Origin: an uncultured Lysobacterales bacterium
GTDB lineage: Bacteria; Pseudomonadota; Gammaproteobacteria; Xanthomonadales; SZUA-36
Assembly: GCA_937995275.1 (NCBI GenBank)
Contig: CALKKN010000342.1
Location: 1-11,857, forward strand
DNA: 11,857 nt
Direction of reading: 5' to 3'
Below, piece after piece: positions 1 to 7,135 of this stretch (position 1 is the stretch's first letter; each line of letters starts with the position of its first letter). The notes below the pieces were generated by a model that was given only the letters and a program-made list of their open reading frames with translations, did not search any database and had not been told where the DNA came from. The position numbers and the translations under genes were made by a program.

Positions 1-102
1 GATTTCTTGAGTTATCGAGCACTGCGACTGTCGGGGGCACTTTCACCAGAACGTGCCAAAGAGGAGTTGACCAAACTTCTGCAAGAGATACTCAAACGCT
101 AA
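1..102 (+). CDS. C-terminal end of an unidentified protein (possibly TetR/AcrR-type regulator)
   Basis: Frame 1 is open from the first base to a TAA at 100-102 and encodes 33 residues ending KLLQEILKR; the start is outside the window. The tail is helical and charged, with a SPERAKEELTKLL stretch of the kind that closes many TetR-family ligand-binding domains. That resemblance is weak and is inference only. Only 13 bases separate its stop from the next ATG, and the AAGGAG ribosome site of that gene overlaps the stop codon (taAGGAG), so the two genes are probably co-transcribed. Reality as a coding end is likely; the identity is uncertain. Confidence 0.6.
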   Translation, partial: DFLSYRALRLSGALSPERAKEELTKLLQEILKR

Positions 103-115
103 GGAGAGCTAGCAC

Positions 116-832
116 ATGCACGACGGCACCAGAATCGATGAAATCGCCAACGGAATTTACCGCATCAGCACGCCGGTACCACCTTCAACGATTCCAGGGG
201 GGTTCACTTTCAACCAATTCCTGATAAAGGACGATGACCCACTGCTTTACCATACCGGGCCTCGCAAGATGTTTCCGTTGATAAGCGCCGCCATCGAGTC
301 TGTACTGCCCGTGCGGTCACTCCGTTACATCGGCTTTTCCCACTTTGAGGCGGACGAGTGCGGTTCTCTCAACGATTTCCTGGAAGCTGCTCCGGGCGCA
401 GAACCCTTGTGCAGCCGCATTGCCAAGATGGTGAGCGTGGATGATGTTGCCCTTCGTCCGGCTCGTGCCCTGGGTGATGGCGAGGAGCTTGTGCTGGGTG
501 TCCATACGGTCCGCTGGATCGACACGCCGCACCTTCCCCATGCATGGGAGTGCGGTCACTTGTTCGAGACGACGACCAGGACTCTTTTCTGCGGCGACCT
601 GTTCACCCAAGGTGGACATCAACATGATCCGCTGACCAGTGACGACATCCTTGATTCCAGTGAGGAAATGCGTACGAATCTGGACTACTTTTCCCACACC
701 CGCAATGCGCATGCTTTGATGGAAGAACTTGCGAAAACGTCTCCGCGGGTTCTCGCCTGCATGCACGGAGCTGCCTGGCAAGGTGATGGCGCCGAACTCT
801 TACGGCTATTGGCAGGACGTTTGACCAACTAG
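116..832 (+). CDS. MBL-fold di-iron (ODP/flavodiiron-type) protein
   Basis: This 238-residue protein has a metallo-beta-lactamase fold without the HxHxDH motif of hydrolases. It carries the ligand pattern of the oxygen-binding di-iron domain of flavodiiron proteins: H76-x-E78-x-D80 (in GFSHFEADECG), H142 (TPHLPHAWE), D161 (FCGDLF) and H217 (ACMHG). Spacings (61, 18 and 55 residues) are close to those of flavodiiron NO/O2 reductases. There is no flavodoxin domain, since the protein stops just after the MBL fold where full flavodiiron proteins run to about 400 residues. By family it would bind a non-haem di-iron centre in the cytoplasm and sense or reduce O2 or NO; its redox partner is unknown. 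AAGGAG nine bases before the ATG at 116 supports the start. It follows the preceding gene closely. The residue after D80 is Glu, where many relatives have His. Confidence 0.85.
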   Translation: MHDGTRIDEIANGIYRISTPVPPSTIPGGFTFNQFLIKDDDPLLYHTGPRKMFPLISAAIESVLPVRSLRYIGFSHFEADECGSLNDFLEAAPGAEPLCSRIAKMVSVDDVALRPARALGDGEELVLGVHTVRWIDTPHLPHAWECGHLFETTTRTLFCGDLFTQGGHQHDPLTSDDILDSSEEMRTNLDYFSHTRNAHALMEELAKTSPRVLACMHGAAWQGDGAELLRLLAGRLTN

Positions 833-861
833 GAGAAGACGACAGCTCAATGGCAGCCTGA

Positions 862-873
862 TTCGAATTCGAA
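862..873. promoter_or_regulatory. Perfect 12-bp palindrome in the intergenic gap
   Basis: TTCGAATTCGAA is its own reverse complement and lies in the 105-bp gap between the di-iron protein gene and the VOC gene. It could be a dimeric regulator site, but nothing else in the gap (no clear promoter boxes and no ribosome site before 938) supports a specific role. A chance origin is possible. Confidence 0.25.
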
Positions 874-937
874 AGAAATCCGCAACCCTTAACGGAAGTA
901 ACAGTCAGTCGAATAATTCTGTCAGGCTCCAAACCAA

Positions 938-1303
938 ATGCGACATTCCACTGCAACAATAGCCTACATAGTCAAGGATTATGACGAAGCCATAAAATTC
1001 TTCGTGGAGAATCTTGGGTTCGAACTGATCGAGGATACCTGTCTGGAGCATGAGCAGCCTGGAAAGCGTTGGATCGTAGTAAAGCCTCGGGGCTCATCGG
1101 GATGTTCGCTGTTATTGGCCAAAGCAATTGGAGACCGGCAACTATCCGCCGTTGGCAACCAATCCGGTGGTAGAGCTTTCTTGTATTTGCATACTGATGA
1201 CTTGTGGCGTGATTATGATGCGATGAAGGCCAATGGAGTTGTTTTTGCCAATCCCCCTCGCCAGGAAATGTATGGAACCGTGGCGGTATTCCTGGACTTG
1301 TAG
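938..1303 (+). pseudogene. VOC-family (glyoxalase/bleomycin-resistance-like) protein, 3' end lost
   Basis: The 121 residues match the vicinal-oxygen-chelate fold: an N-terminal beta strand and helix (TIAYIVKDYDEAIKFFVENLGFEL, about residues 7-30), a middle segment WIVVKPRGSSGCSLLLA, and a second module with FLYLHTDD (81-88), a helix to MKANGVVF, and MYGTVAVFLDL at the end. Relatives normally continue FxDLYGNxWDL to complete the last strand. Here the frame reads FLDL, TAG, then Gly-Asn-Lys-Arg, so a single Tyr-to-stop change falls inside a still recognisable motif, and similarity ends about 12 bases later at roughly 1315. The final strand is missing, so the product is probably unstable or inactive. 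No Shine-Dalgarno site precedes the ATG. Base composition is AT-richer than the right part of the window. It could still be a short functional protein, but decay is more likely. Confidence 0.7.
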
Positions 1304-1449
1304 GGCAATAAAAGGAGTCTCGCTTCACGGGCGACGGCTTCGCTCGGCCGCTTCTTTGGCTGCGCCAAAACCGCAACCTCGCTCTCGCCTGCCCTCGACT
1401 TACCCAACCGGGGTCGGCGGGTCGCCTGCGGCTCCTACAAGGGTGAAGG
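1304..1449. repeat. Non-coding, low-complexity junction with REP-like sequence and hairpin
   Basis: No coding is supported here. TTTGGC/GCCAAA with a TGC loop forms a 6-bp hairpin at 1355-1369. Bases 1411-1440, read on the minus strand, begin TTGTAGGAGCCGCAGGCGAC, which resembles the TGTAGGAGC-type short intergenic repeats common in high-GC gammaproteobacteria. The stretch also has many GCTTCGCTC/CTCGCTCTCGCC-like words. It joins the broken end of the VOC gene to the transposase remnant, so it may be partly the left end of an insertion sequence. Copy number cannot be judged from one window. Confidence 0.4.
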
Positions 1450-1542
1450 ATGTTGCAGATGAAGAAGTACCGGAGAAGGACCCGCTTTACAGAAGCGGAG
1501 AAAGCCATGATGCGGGATCGTTGGCAGCAGGGCGATTCTCTG
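1450..1542 (+). pseudogene. IS30-family transposase, N-terminal fragment
   Basis: From the ATG at 1450 the frame gives about 31 residues including KKYRRRTRFTEAEK and MMRDRWQQGDSL. This matches the start of one group of IS30-family transposases, a basic lead followed by [RF]-FTEAQK-x-x-MWDRWQ-x-GESL, which begins the N-terminal helix-turn-helix that binds the element's ends. After GDSL (ending at 1542) the similarity stops, although the frame stays open by chance into the antisense of the neighbouring lipoprotein gene. The DDE catalytic domain of roughly 300 residues is absent. No second IS end or target duplication is seen. A deletion or recombination must have removed the rest, leaving the breakpoint within about 26 bases of the stop codon of the convergent lipoprotein gene. 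Confidence 0.75.
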
Positions 1543-1568
1543 CTTGTTCCCGGAACCACCATCCAACC

Positions 1569-1901
1569 TCAATTCGCTCCGGCCGCATCCAGGTTGACGA
1601 GTTCCTGGAGACTGCGCCCGAGGTCCAGCAACTGGTCGTCAGCCGCCTGCAGTTCGCGATAGGCATCGGCAGCATGGTAACTGGCGCTGTCGCAGCCGGC
1701 CTCCGCGGACCGCGCCTCTGCGGCTGACACTTCCTGCAGGGCGTTGTCCAGCTTGAAGTGAATCAGCAGCAGCGTCTCGGTGTGCTCCTGCATTTCCGCC
1801 CGCAGCCGGGTCATGTCGGGACCGGGCGGCGGTTCGGGCTGCCGGCATGCGGCCAGTGAAAGCAGGAATGCCAGGGCGATTAGCGCGACTCGGATATGCA
1901 T
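1569..1901 (-). CDS. Small predicted lipoprotein, function unknown
   Basis: The 110-residue product begins with a clear lipoprotein signal: MHIR, a hydrophobic core VALIALAFLLSL and a lipobox LAAC with the modified cysteine at residue 19. A proline-rich linker (RQPEPPPGPD) follows, then a mostly helical, charged region (about 29-105, for example RLRAEMQEHTETLLLIHFKLDNALQEV) that could form a coiled coil or helical hairpin. It would be anchored in the inner or outer membrane facing the periplasm. I recognise no family. AAGGAAG seven bases before the ATG at 1901 supports the start. It lies 27 bases downstream of the CoA-ester lyase gene, so co-transcription is likely. Its stop is only about 26 bases from the transposase remnant, so the original C-terminus may have been altered. 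Confidence 0.75.
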   Translation of the reverse strand: MHIRVALIALAFLLSLAACRQPEPPPGPDMTRLRAEMQEHTETLLLIHFKLDNALQEVSAAEARSAEAGCDSASYHAADAYRELQAADDQLLDLGRSLQELVNLDAAGAN

Positions 1902-1928
1902 AGCAAGACTTCCTTGAATTTCGGCCGA

Positions 1929-2837
1929 TCAATCGGCCCTGTCGTTCGCAGCCGCAGCCAGCGCCAGGATCCGCCGCGCCTGGTGCAGATGCGGCAGGTC
2001 CAGCATGACGCCGTCCAGCGCCAGCGTGCCGGCCCCGGGGTTGGCCGCGAACAGCTCCACGATGCGGCCGGCGCGTTCGACTTCCTCCGCGCTGGGCGTG
2101 AAGCAACGGTTGATCACCTCAACCTGGTCGGGATGTATGGCCAGCTTGCCGCCGAAGCCGTCGCGCCGCGCTTCCGCGCAGGAAGACTCGAGTCCTTCGG
2201 GGTCGCGGAAGTTCGCCCACAGCGTATCGATGGCCTCGACGCCCGCGGCATGCGCCGCGAACAGGCACAGGCTGCGCACGAACTGGTAGGGCGCGGTCCA
2301 GCGGCCGTCCGGTTCCCGGTTGGCGGTCGCACCGACCGCCGCGGCCAGATCCTCGGCGCCCCAGGTGATGCCGGCCAACCGCGTGGCGCAGCGGGCGTAA
2401 TCGCCCAGCGAGAACAGCGCCTGCGGCGTTTCGGTGGCCACCGGCAGGATGCGGGTCGATCCGACCGAAAAATCGTGTTCCGCCTCGTAGGTGCCAAGGC
2501 GGCGGCCCAGGACTTCGACGTCGTCCGGCGACCGCGTTTTGGGCAGCACGATTCCATCCGGACGCAGCGGCATCACGGCCCCCAGGTCGGCGCCCGCCTC
2601 GACGTGGTCGAGCGGATTGATACGCACCCACAATTGCTGGCGCCGCGGGTAGGGGCGTTCGGCGAGATAGTCGCACACGAGGCCGCGCGCCGCCGCCTTG
2701 CGTTCCGGCATCACCGCGTCCTCGAGGTCGAGTATCAGCACGTCGGCCGCGAGGCCGGCGCTCTTGACGAGCTTTTTCTCGCTGTCGCCGGGCACGAACA
2801 GCCAGGATCGATGCGGACCGTGCCCTGCCGACGTCAT
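1929..2837 (-). CDS. CitE-like CoA-ester lyase (HpcH/HpaI aldolase superfamily)
   Basis: This 302-residue protein has the full set of CitE/malyl-CoA lyase signatures: RSWLFVPGD (10-18), DLEDAV (37-42), VRINP (71-75), VLPKTRS (97-103), ETPQAL (136-141) with E136 as a Mg ligand, WGAEDLAAAVGA (159-170) with D163 as the second Mg ligand, and FGGKLAIHPDQV (228-239). The C-terminal lid DGVMLDLPHLHQA is present, and its D280 matches the lid Asp that reaches the neighbouring subunit's site in malyl-CoA lyase/CLYBL proteins. It would cleave or form a beta-hydroxyacyl-CoA such as malyl-, citramalyl- or methylmalyl-CoA, or act as a thioesterase; sequence alone does not settle the substrate. No citrate lyase alpha or gamma subunit genes are nearby, so it is a stand-alone enzyme. 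It lies 78 bases after the RND permease, possibly beyond a terminator. Confidence 0.9.
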   Translation of the reverse strand: MTSAGHGPHRSWLFVPGDSEKKLVKSAGLAADVLILDLEDAVMPERKAAARGLVCDYLAERPYPRRQQLWVRINPLDHVEAGADLGAVMPLRPDGIVLPKTRSPDDVEVLGRRLGTYEAEHDFSVGSTRILPVATETPQALFSLGDYARCATRLAGITWGAEDLAAAVGATANREPDGRWTAPYQFVRSLCLFAAHAAGVEAIDTLWANFRDPEGLESSCAEARRDGFGGKLAIHPDQVEVINRCFTPSAEEVERAGRIVELFAANPGAGTLALDGVMLDLPHLHQARRILALAAAANDRAD

Positions 2838-2856
2838 ACCTGCCGCCCCCTGAAAT

Positions 2857-2906
2857 AAAAACCCGCCATGGGCCCTCCCGACACGACTGTTTGGTTTCGT
2901 GCGGGT
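2857..2906 (-). terminator. Possible terminator after the RND permease
   Basis: About ten bases past the permease stop, minus-strand RNA can fold CCCG-CACGA/TCGTG-T-CGGG (2877-2905, 9 pairs, one bulge, 10-nt loop). Alternatively ACCCGC (2906-2901) can pair with GCGGGT (2866-2861), whose last bases run into TTTTTATTT (2861 downward). The T tract fits intrinsic termination. However, the stronger hairpin is 15 bases away from it and the outer stem encloses a long loop, so termination may be partial. Confidence 0.4.
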
Positions 2907-2915
2907 CAGCTTACC

Positions 2916-5900
2916 TCAAGCGGTACGCTGCCGGAATCGTTCCAGACGATTTTCGATCAGCGAGTAGACCGAGGGCACGACCACCAGGGTCAGCAGCGTG
3001 GAACTGACCAGTCCGCCGATCACCGCCACGGCCAGCGGCGCATTGGTGGCGGCACCCGCCCCCAGCCCCAACGCGGCGGGCGAGAGGGCCAGAATGATGG
3101 TGGCCGAGGTCATCAGCACCGGCCGCATGCGGATCGGGCAGGCAGTCTTGAGCGCATCGTCGACACCCATGCCCTCGGCACGCATCTGGTTGGTCAGGTC
3201 GACCAGCAGTATCGAGTTTTCCGCGACCAGTCCGACCAGCAGCACGAGCCCGATCATCGAGTAGATGTTGAGGGTATGGCCCGTCAGCCACAGCGCGCCC
3301 ACACCGCCGATGATGGCCAGCGGCTGGGCAACCATGATGATCAGCGGCTGGACGAACGAGTTGAACTGGCTGGCCAGCACCATGTAGACGAGGATCATCG
3401 CCGTCACGAAGGCGAACAGCATGTAGTTCACGGTCTTGCCGAATTCTTCGGCGCGGCCCGTCATGCGCACCGTGAAACCCGCCGGCAGAATCTCCCGGGA
3501 GACCCTCAGCACGGTATCGATGGCGGCGGCTTCCGCCAGCTTCGGTGTGCCGAGGAACGTCGCCGAATACTGCAGGTCGTAACGCGAAACGACCGCCGGG
3601 CCCTCGCTCTCCTTCATTGCGACCAGGTTATCGAGGCGGACCAGTTCGCCGCCCGGCGTGCGCAGGTGGATGCGACTGAGGTCGGGGGCCTTCAGCAGGC
3701 TGCCCTCCCCGGCTTTGAGGCGAATGTCGTAGCGCTCACCGTTGCCCGGGTCGTCGTTGTAGCGGGCCACGTCGTAACCGCCGGACAGGACGTTGACGGC
3801 CAGCGCCACGTCCCGCGTGGTCAGCCCCAGATTGCGTAAACGTTCACGGGCCGGCACCATCTCCAGCTGAGGAAGTTCGAGTTGCAGGTCGAGGTCCAGC
3901 GTTCCCAGCCCCGGCACCTGGTCCAGCCTCTGCTTCAGCTCTTGCGCGAGTTCGGCGACCCGCGTCAAATCGAGCCCCTGCAGCACGAATTGCAGCGGTT
4001 CGCCGCGCTGCCCGCCGACCATGGGCATCTCGGTGACGAAGACTTCCACGCCCGGAATCGTCTGGAATCGTTGCCGCAGCATTCCCATCAACTCGGCCTG
4101 CGAAACCGAGCGGTCGTCCCAGTGCACCAGCGAAACGATGACCGTGGCCAGGCTGACCTGGCGCGCCTGGTCGTCGCCGATGGTGGCGAAGGAACTGTCG
4201 ACGGCCTCGTACTCGGACAGTATGGCCTCGACGCTCCCGACGCGGGACTCCGTGTACTCGATACTGGAACCCAACGGGGCCTTCACGGTGATCATGAAGC
4301 GCCCCTCGTCCTCTTCCGGCATGAAGCCCTTGTCGATCCAGATAAAGACGAACCCACTGAATACGACCACGCCGACAGCCGCGAAAACGACCACCCAGCG
4401 CCGCCCTAGGCTGGCGGCGACCAGCCTGCGGTAGGCCCGGTCCAGGGCTTTGAAACGACTCTCGATGAACCGGTAGAGGCGGCCATGCTGGTTGGAATAC
4501 CTGAGATGGCGGGAACACAATGCGGGCGTCAGCGTCAGGGAAACGAACAGGGACACGAGCACGCCGACGGTGACCACCACCGCGAAGGACTGGAAGAAGC
4601 GCCCGACGATCCCTTCCATGAAAATGACCGGCGCAAAAATGGCGACCAGCGTGAGCGTCGCGGCCAGGACCGCGAACACCACCTGCCGGCTGCCGCGGAC
4701 GGCGGCCTGCACCGGGTCGCGATTACCCAGCTCCCGCTGGCGGTAGATGTTCTCGAGCACGACGATGGCGTCATCGACCACGATGCCGATCAGCAGCAGC
4801 AGGCCCAGCAGCGTCATCGTGTTGAAGGTGAAGCCGGAAAAGTACATGACGGCGACGGCCCCCAACAGGGACACCGGGATCGCCGCGGCGATGATCAGCG
4901 TTCCCGACAGGCTTTTGAGGAACAGGAAGACCACCAGGGCCGTCAGCAGCGTGCCCATCACGATGTGTTCCTGGAGTGCGGTGACGATGTCCTCGATCAG
5001 GTCGGCATCGCTGTACGCGACGTCCAGCCGCATGCCCGGCGGCAGTTCGGGCAGGATATCCCGCTGCAGGCGGCGCTCGACCTCCTCGACGATCGCCACG
5101 GTGTTCGACTTCTGCACCTTGACGATGCCCAGCCCCACCGCCGGCTGGCCGTTGAAACTGGCGAACTCCCGGCGGTCGGCCAGCCCGTCCTCGATGTCGG
5201 CAATATCGCGCAGGCGGATCGGGGCGCCCGCGGGATAGGCCACGATCATCTCCTCCAGCTCCCGCGGGTTGTGGTACTCGAGATCCAGCTGGACCAGTTT
5301 TTCCAGCTCCCCGCCGACCAGGAACCCGCCCTGCAGCCGCACGTGCTCGGTGGCGAAAGCGCCGACCACGTCGTTGGCGGCGATGCCGAAAGCGGCCATG
5401 CGCTCCGGGTCGAGATTGACCCGGATGGTGCGCTCCCGCTCGCCGCCGAGCCGCACCTCGCCCACGCCGTCGATGGTCTCCAGGCGTTTCTTGACCACGT
5501 TGCGGGCGTATTCATTCAACTGCTGCAGGGTGCGGTCGCCGGTCAACGCCAGCCACAGGATCGGCAGCGAGCCGAACTCCACCTTGGCCACCACCGGCGG
5601 ATCGGCTTCCTTCGGCAGGCGCGGCAAGACCTGGTTGATCTTGGCCTGGACCTCGTTGAAACCGATGTCCACGTCCTTGCCGAGCCCGAAGCGCACGAGA
5701 ACCACCGAGACCCCGGGCGCCGAGGTCGAGCGGATGTGTTCGATGCCCGGCACGCTGTTGACCGAGGTTTCGATCAGGTTGGCGATGCTCGAGTCGATGA
5801 TCTCGGGGCTGGCGCCCGGCAACACCGTGCGGATGGAGATCATCGGGAAGTCGATGTCGGGAAAACGGTCCACCCCGATGCGGTCGAAGCTGATCACGCC

Positions 5901-6026
5901 GAACAGCAGCAGGGCGCCCGAGAGCATGTAAGCGAAGACGTGCCGCTTGATCGAGAGTTCCGGCAGGCTCTTGCCGGCCCTCTGCAGGGCCGGTTCGGGC
6001 CGCGCGGTAACCGCCGGGCTGCTCAC
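2916..6026 (-). CDS. RND efflux permease (HAE1-like), inner-membrane pump
   Basis: The protein is 1036 residues, the normal size for an RND pump. It has TM1 about 31-48, periplasmic porter loop 49-353 (starting DRFPDIDFPMISI), TM2-6 354-505, TM7 about 543-562, a second loop 563-865 and TM8-12 866-1022, ending GGLVSSTLLTLVVVPSVY. It would drive substrate export by proton influx as a trimer, with the membrane fusion protein encoded just upstream and an outer-membrane channel encoded elsewhere. TM4 has the AcrB-type pair D418-D419 (GIVVDDAIVVLEN). At the place of AcrB K940 it has E936 (GLVAENSILLVD). R966 and T973 match AcrB R971 and T978. The start is GTG at 6026, with GGAGGGG five bases before it, and overlaps the previous stop as GTGA, implying translational coupling. 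Substrate unknown. Confidence 0.95.
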   Translation of the reverse strand: MSSPAVTARPEPALQRAGKSLPELSIKRHVFAYMLSGALLLFGVISFDRIGVDRFPDIDFPMISIRTVLPGASPEIIDSSIANLIETSVNSVPGIEHIRSTSAPGVSVVLVRFGLGKDVDIGFNEVQAKINQVLPRLPKEADPPVVAKVEFGSLPILWLALTGDRTLQQLNEYARNVVKKRLETIDGVGEVRLGGERERTIRVNLDPERMAAFGIAANDVVGAFATEHVRLQGGFLVGGELEKLVQLDLEYHNPRELEEMIVAYPAGAPIRLRDIADIEDGLADRREFASFNGQPAVGLGIVKVQKSNTVAIVEEVERRLQRDILPELPPGMRLDVAYSDADLIEDIVTALQEHIVMGTLLTALVVFLFLKSLSGTLIIAAAIPVSLLGAVAVMYFSGFTFNTMTLLGLLLLIGIVVDDAIVVLENIYRQRELGNRDPVQAAVRGSRQVVFAVLAATLTLVAIFAPVIFMEGIVGRFFQSFAVVVTVGVLVSLFVSLTLTPALCSRHLRYSNQHGRLYRFIESRFKALDRAYRRLVAASLGRRWVVVFAAVGVVVFSGFVFIWIDKGFMPEEDEGRFMITVKAPLGSSIEYTESRVGSVEAILSEYEAVDSSFATIGDDQARQVSLATVIVSLVHWDDRSVSQAELMGMLRQRFQTIPGVEVFVTEMPMVGGQRGEPLQFVLQGLDLTRVAELAQELKQRLDQVPGLGTLDLDLQLELPQLEMVPARERLRNLGLTTRDVALAVNVLSGGYDVARYNDDPGNGERYDIRLKAGEGSLLKAPDLSRIHLRTPGGELVRLDNLVAMKESEGPAVVSRYDLQYSATFLGTPKLAEAAAIDTVLRVSREILPAGFTVRMTGRAEEFGKTVNYMLFAFVTAMILVYMVLASQFNSFVQPLIIMVAQPLAIIGGVGALWLTGHTLNIYSMIGLVLLVGLVAENSILLVDLTNQMRAEGMGVDDALKTACPIRMRPVLMTSATIILALSPAALGLGAGAATNAPLAVAVIGGLVSSTLLTLVVVPSVYSLIENRLERFRQRTA

Positions 6027-7135
6027 GGCTGCCCCTCCGCCACGGTAACCCGCGCGCCATCGCTCAGGTAGTAGGCTCCCTCAGCGACCACTGTCGTTCC
6101 CGCCCGGACGCCCTCACGGATTTCGATCCAGCCGTCCTGGCGCGCACCGACCACGACGGGCTGCTGCCGCACGCTGGGCGGCTCACCGCCCTGCAGCAGG
6201 TAGACGACATCGCCGGCCGGCCGCTTCACAACGGACAGCACCGGCACGACCACCGCGCCGGACCGCCGCTCGACCAGCGCGATGCCCTCGACCGTGGCCT
6301 CCGGCCGCCACGGGCCGGGATTGGCGATATCGGCGATCGCCACCAGCGCCTGGTTCATGGCGCCGACCTGGGGCCGAATTTCGTCAATGGCCGCCCCGAG
6401 TTCGAGCTCGGGAGCGATCGGGCTCCTAAGTACCAGCGACTGGCCAACCCGCAGCTGAGCCGCCACCGTTTCCGGAAACGGCAGCAGGGCCCGCAGCCCC
6501 TTTGTGTCCGTAACCGTCAGCAGCGGCGACCCGACCGTGGCGAAATCACCGACGGATACGTGGCGCCGCTCCACCACGCCGTTGACCGGGGAGACCAGGC
6601 GGGCCTTCCGGAGGCGGTCCTCGACGATCGCCAGGCGGGCCTCGGCCGCCGCCATCGACGCCTGGTACACCGCCAGCTGGGCTTCGGCGTCGTCCAGCCG
6701 CTCCTGCGGCATCACGTCGTGGGTCTTCAGATCGCGGTAACGCTCTACGCGCCGCTGCTCATTGGCAATGCTCGCGGCCAGTTCCTGGATGGACGCCTGC
6801 GCTTCCCGCCGCGACAGCTCGAGGGCCGTCGTGTCGAGCCGGATCAGTTCCTGCCCCTCCGCAATGGCTTCTCCCTCGTCCACCAGGACTTCGACGACGC
6901 GCGCGTCGATTTCGGCGGCGAGCTGCGGGGCATTGCGGCTGACCAGGCGGCCCACCGAGTAGAGCTCCACCCGGACTTCCTGCTGGCGGGACTCCGCCAC
7001 GGTCACGGCAATGGATCGGGTTCCTTCCTCGACCGTAGCGCTCGCTGCGGGCTGATCCCCGCAGCCGGCCAGGAGGGCGATGGCAACTACGCCAGAGAGG
7101 ACGAAACCCCAGGTACGATTGTGCCGGCCGTTCAT
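6023..7135 (-). CDS. RND membrane fusion (periplasmic adaptor) lipoprotein
   Basis: The 370-residue product is an HlyD/AcrA-type adaptor. It has a signal peptide ending in lipobox LLAGC with lipidated C25, two lipoyl half-motifs (about 70-104, AEIDARVVEVLVDEGEAI; and 176-210, SPVNGVVERRHVSVGDF), a coiled-coil hairpin between them (about 105-175), a beta-barrel (about 212-290) and a membrane-proximal domain to the end (GWIEIREGVRAGTTVV). It would bridge the permease to a TolC-type channel. The ATG at 7135 is chosen over an upstream in-frame codon at 7306, because the added 57 residues would lie within tetR, precede the signal peptide and read as out-of-frame, Arg/Pro-rich sequence. GGAGGG seven bases upstream supports it. 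The start overlaps the tetR stop as ATGA, and its own stop overlaps the permease GTG, so the three genes form one transcript. Confidence 0.93.
   Translation of the reverse strand: MNGRHNRTWGFVLSGVVAIALLAGCGDQPAASATVEEGTRSIAVTVAESRQQEVRVELYSVGRLVSRNAPQLAAEIDARVVEVLVDEGEAIAEGQELIRLDTTALELSRREAQASIQELAASIANEQRRVERYRDLKTHDVMPQERLDDAEAQLAVYQASMAAAEARLAIVEDRLRKARLVSPVNGVVERRHVSVGDFATVGSPLLTVTDTKGLRALLPFPETVAAQLRVGQSLVLRSPIAPELELGAAIDEIRPQVGAMNQALVAIADIANPGPWRPEATVEGIALVERRSGAVVVPVLSVVKRPAGDVVYLLQGGEPPSVRQQPVVVGARQDGWIEIREGVRAGTTVVAEGAYYLSDGARVTVAEGQP

Noticed and set aside
938..1303. Intact glyoxalase I or antibiotic-resistance gene
   Set aside because: The last strand of the VOC fold is missing and specific substrate residues cannot be shown.
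1355..1369. TTTGGC-TGC-GCCAAA hairpin as a bidirectional terminator between converging genes
   Set aside because: The stem is short and no T run follows it on either strand.
1233..1727. Plus-strand open frame running through the VOC end, junction and lipoprotein antisense
   Set aside because: It crosses three unrelated segments in a frame different from both the VOC gene and the transposase fragment and resembles no protein.
1896..2858. Plus-strand open frame of 320 codons opposite the CoA-ester lyase
   Set aside because: Same pattern of antisense shadow; the lyase motifs on the minus strand are complete.
2868..3839. Plus-strand open frame of 323 codons opposite the permease C-terminus
   Set aside because: Antisense shadow with low-complexity Gln/His/Arg composition and no recognisable motif; the minus strand carries the real gene.
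4485..6071. Long plus-strand open frame of 528 codons opposite the RND permease
   Set aside because: It lies fully antisense to a convincing RND pump, is rich in His, Gln, Arg and Asp in the manner of GC-rich shadow frames, and has no domain.
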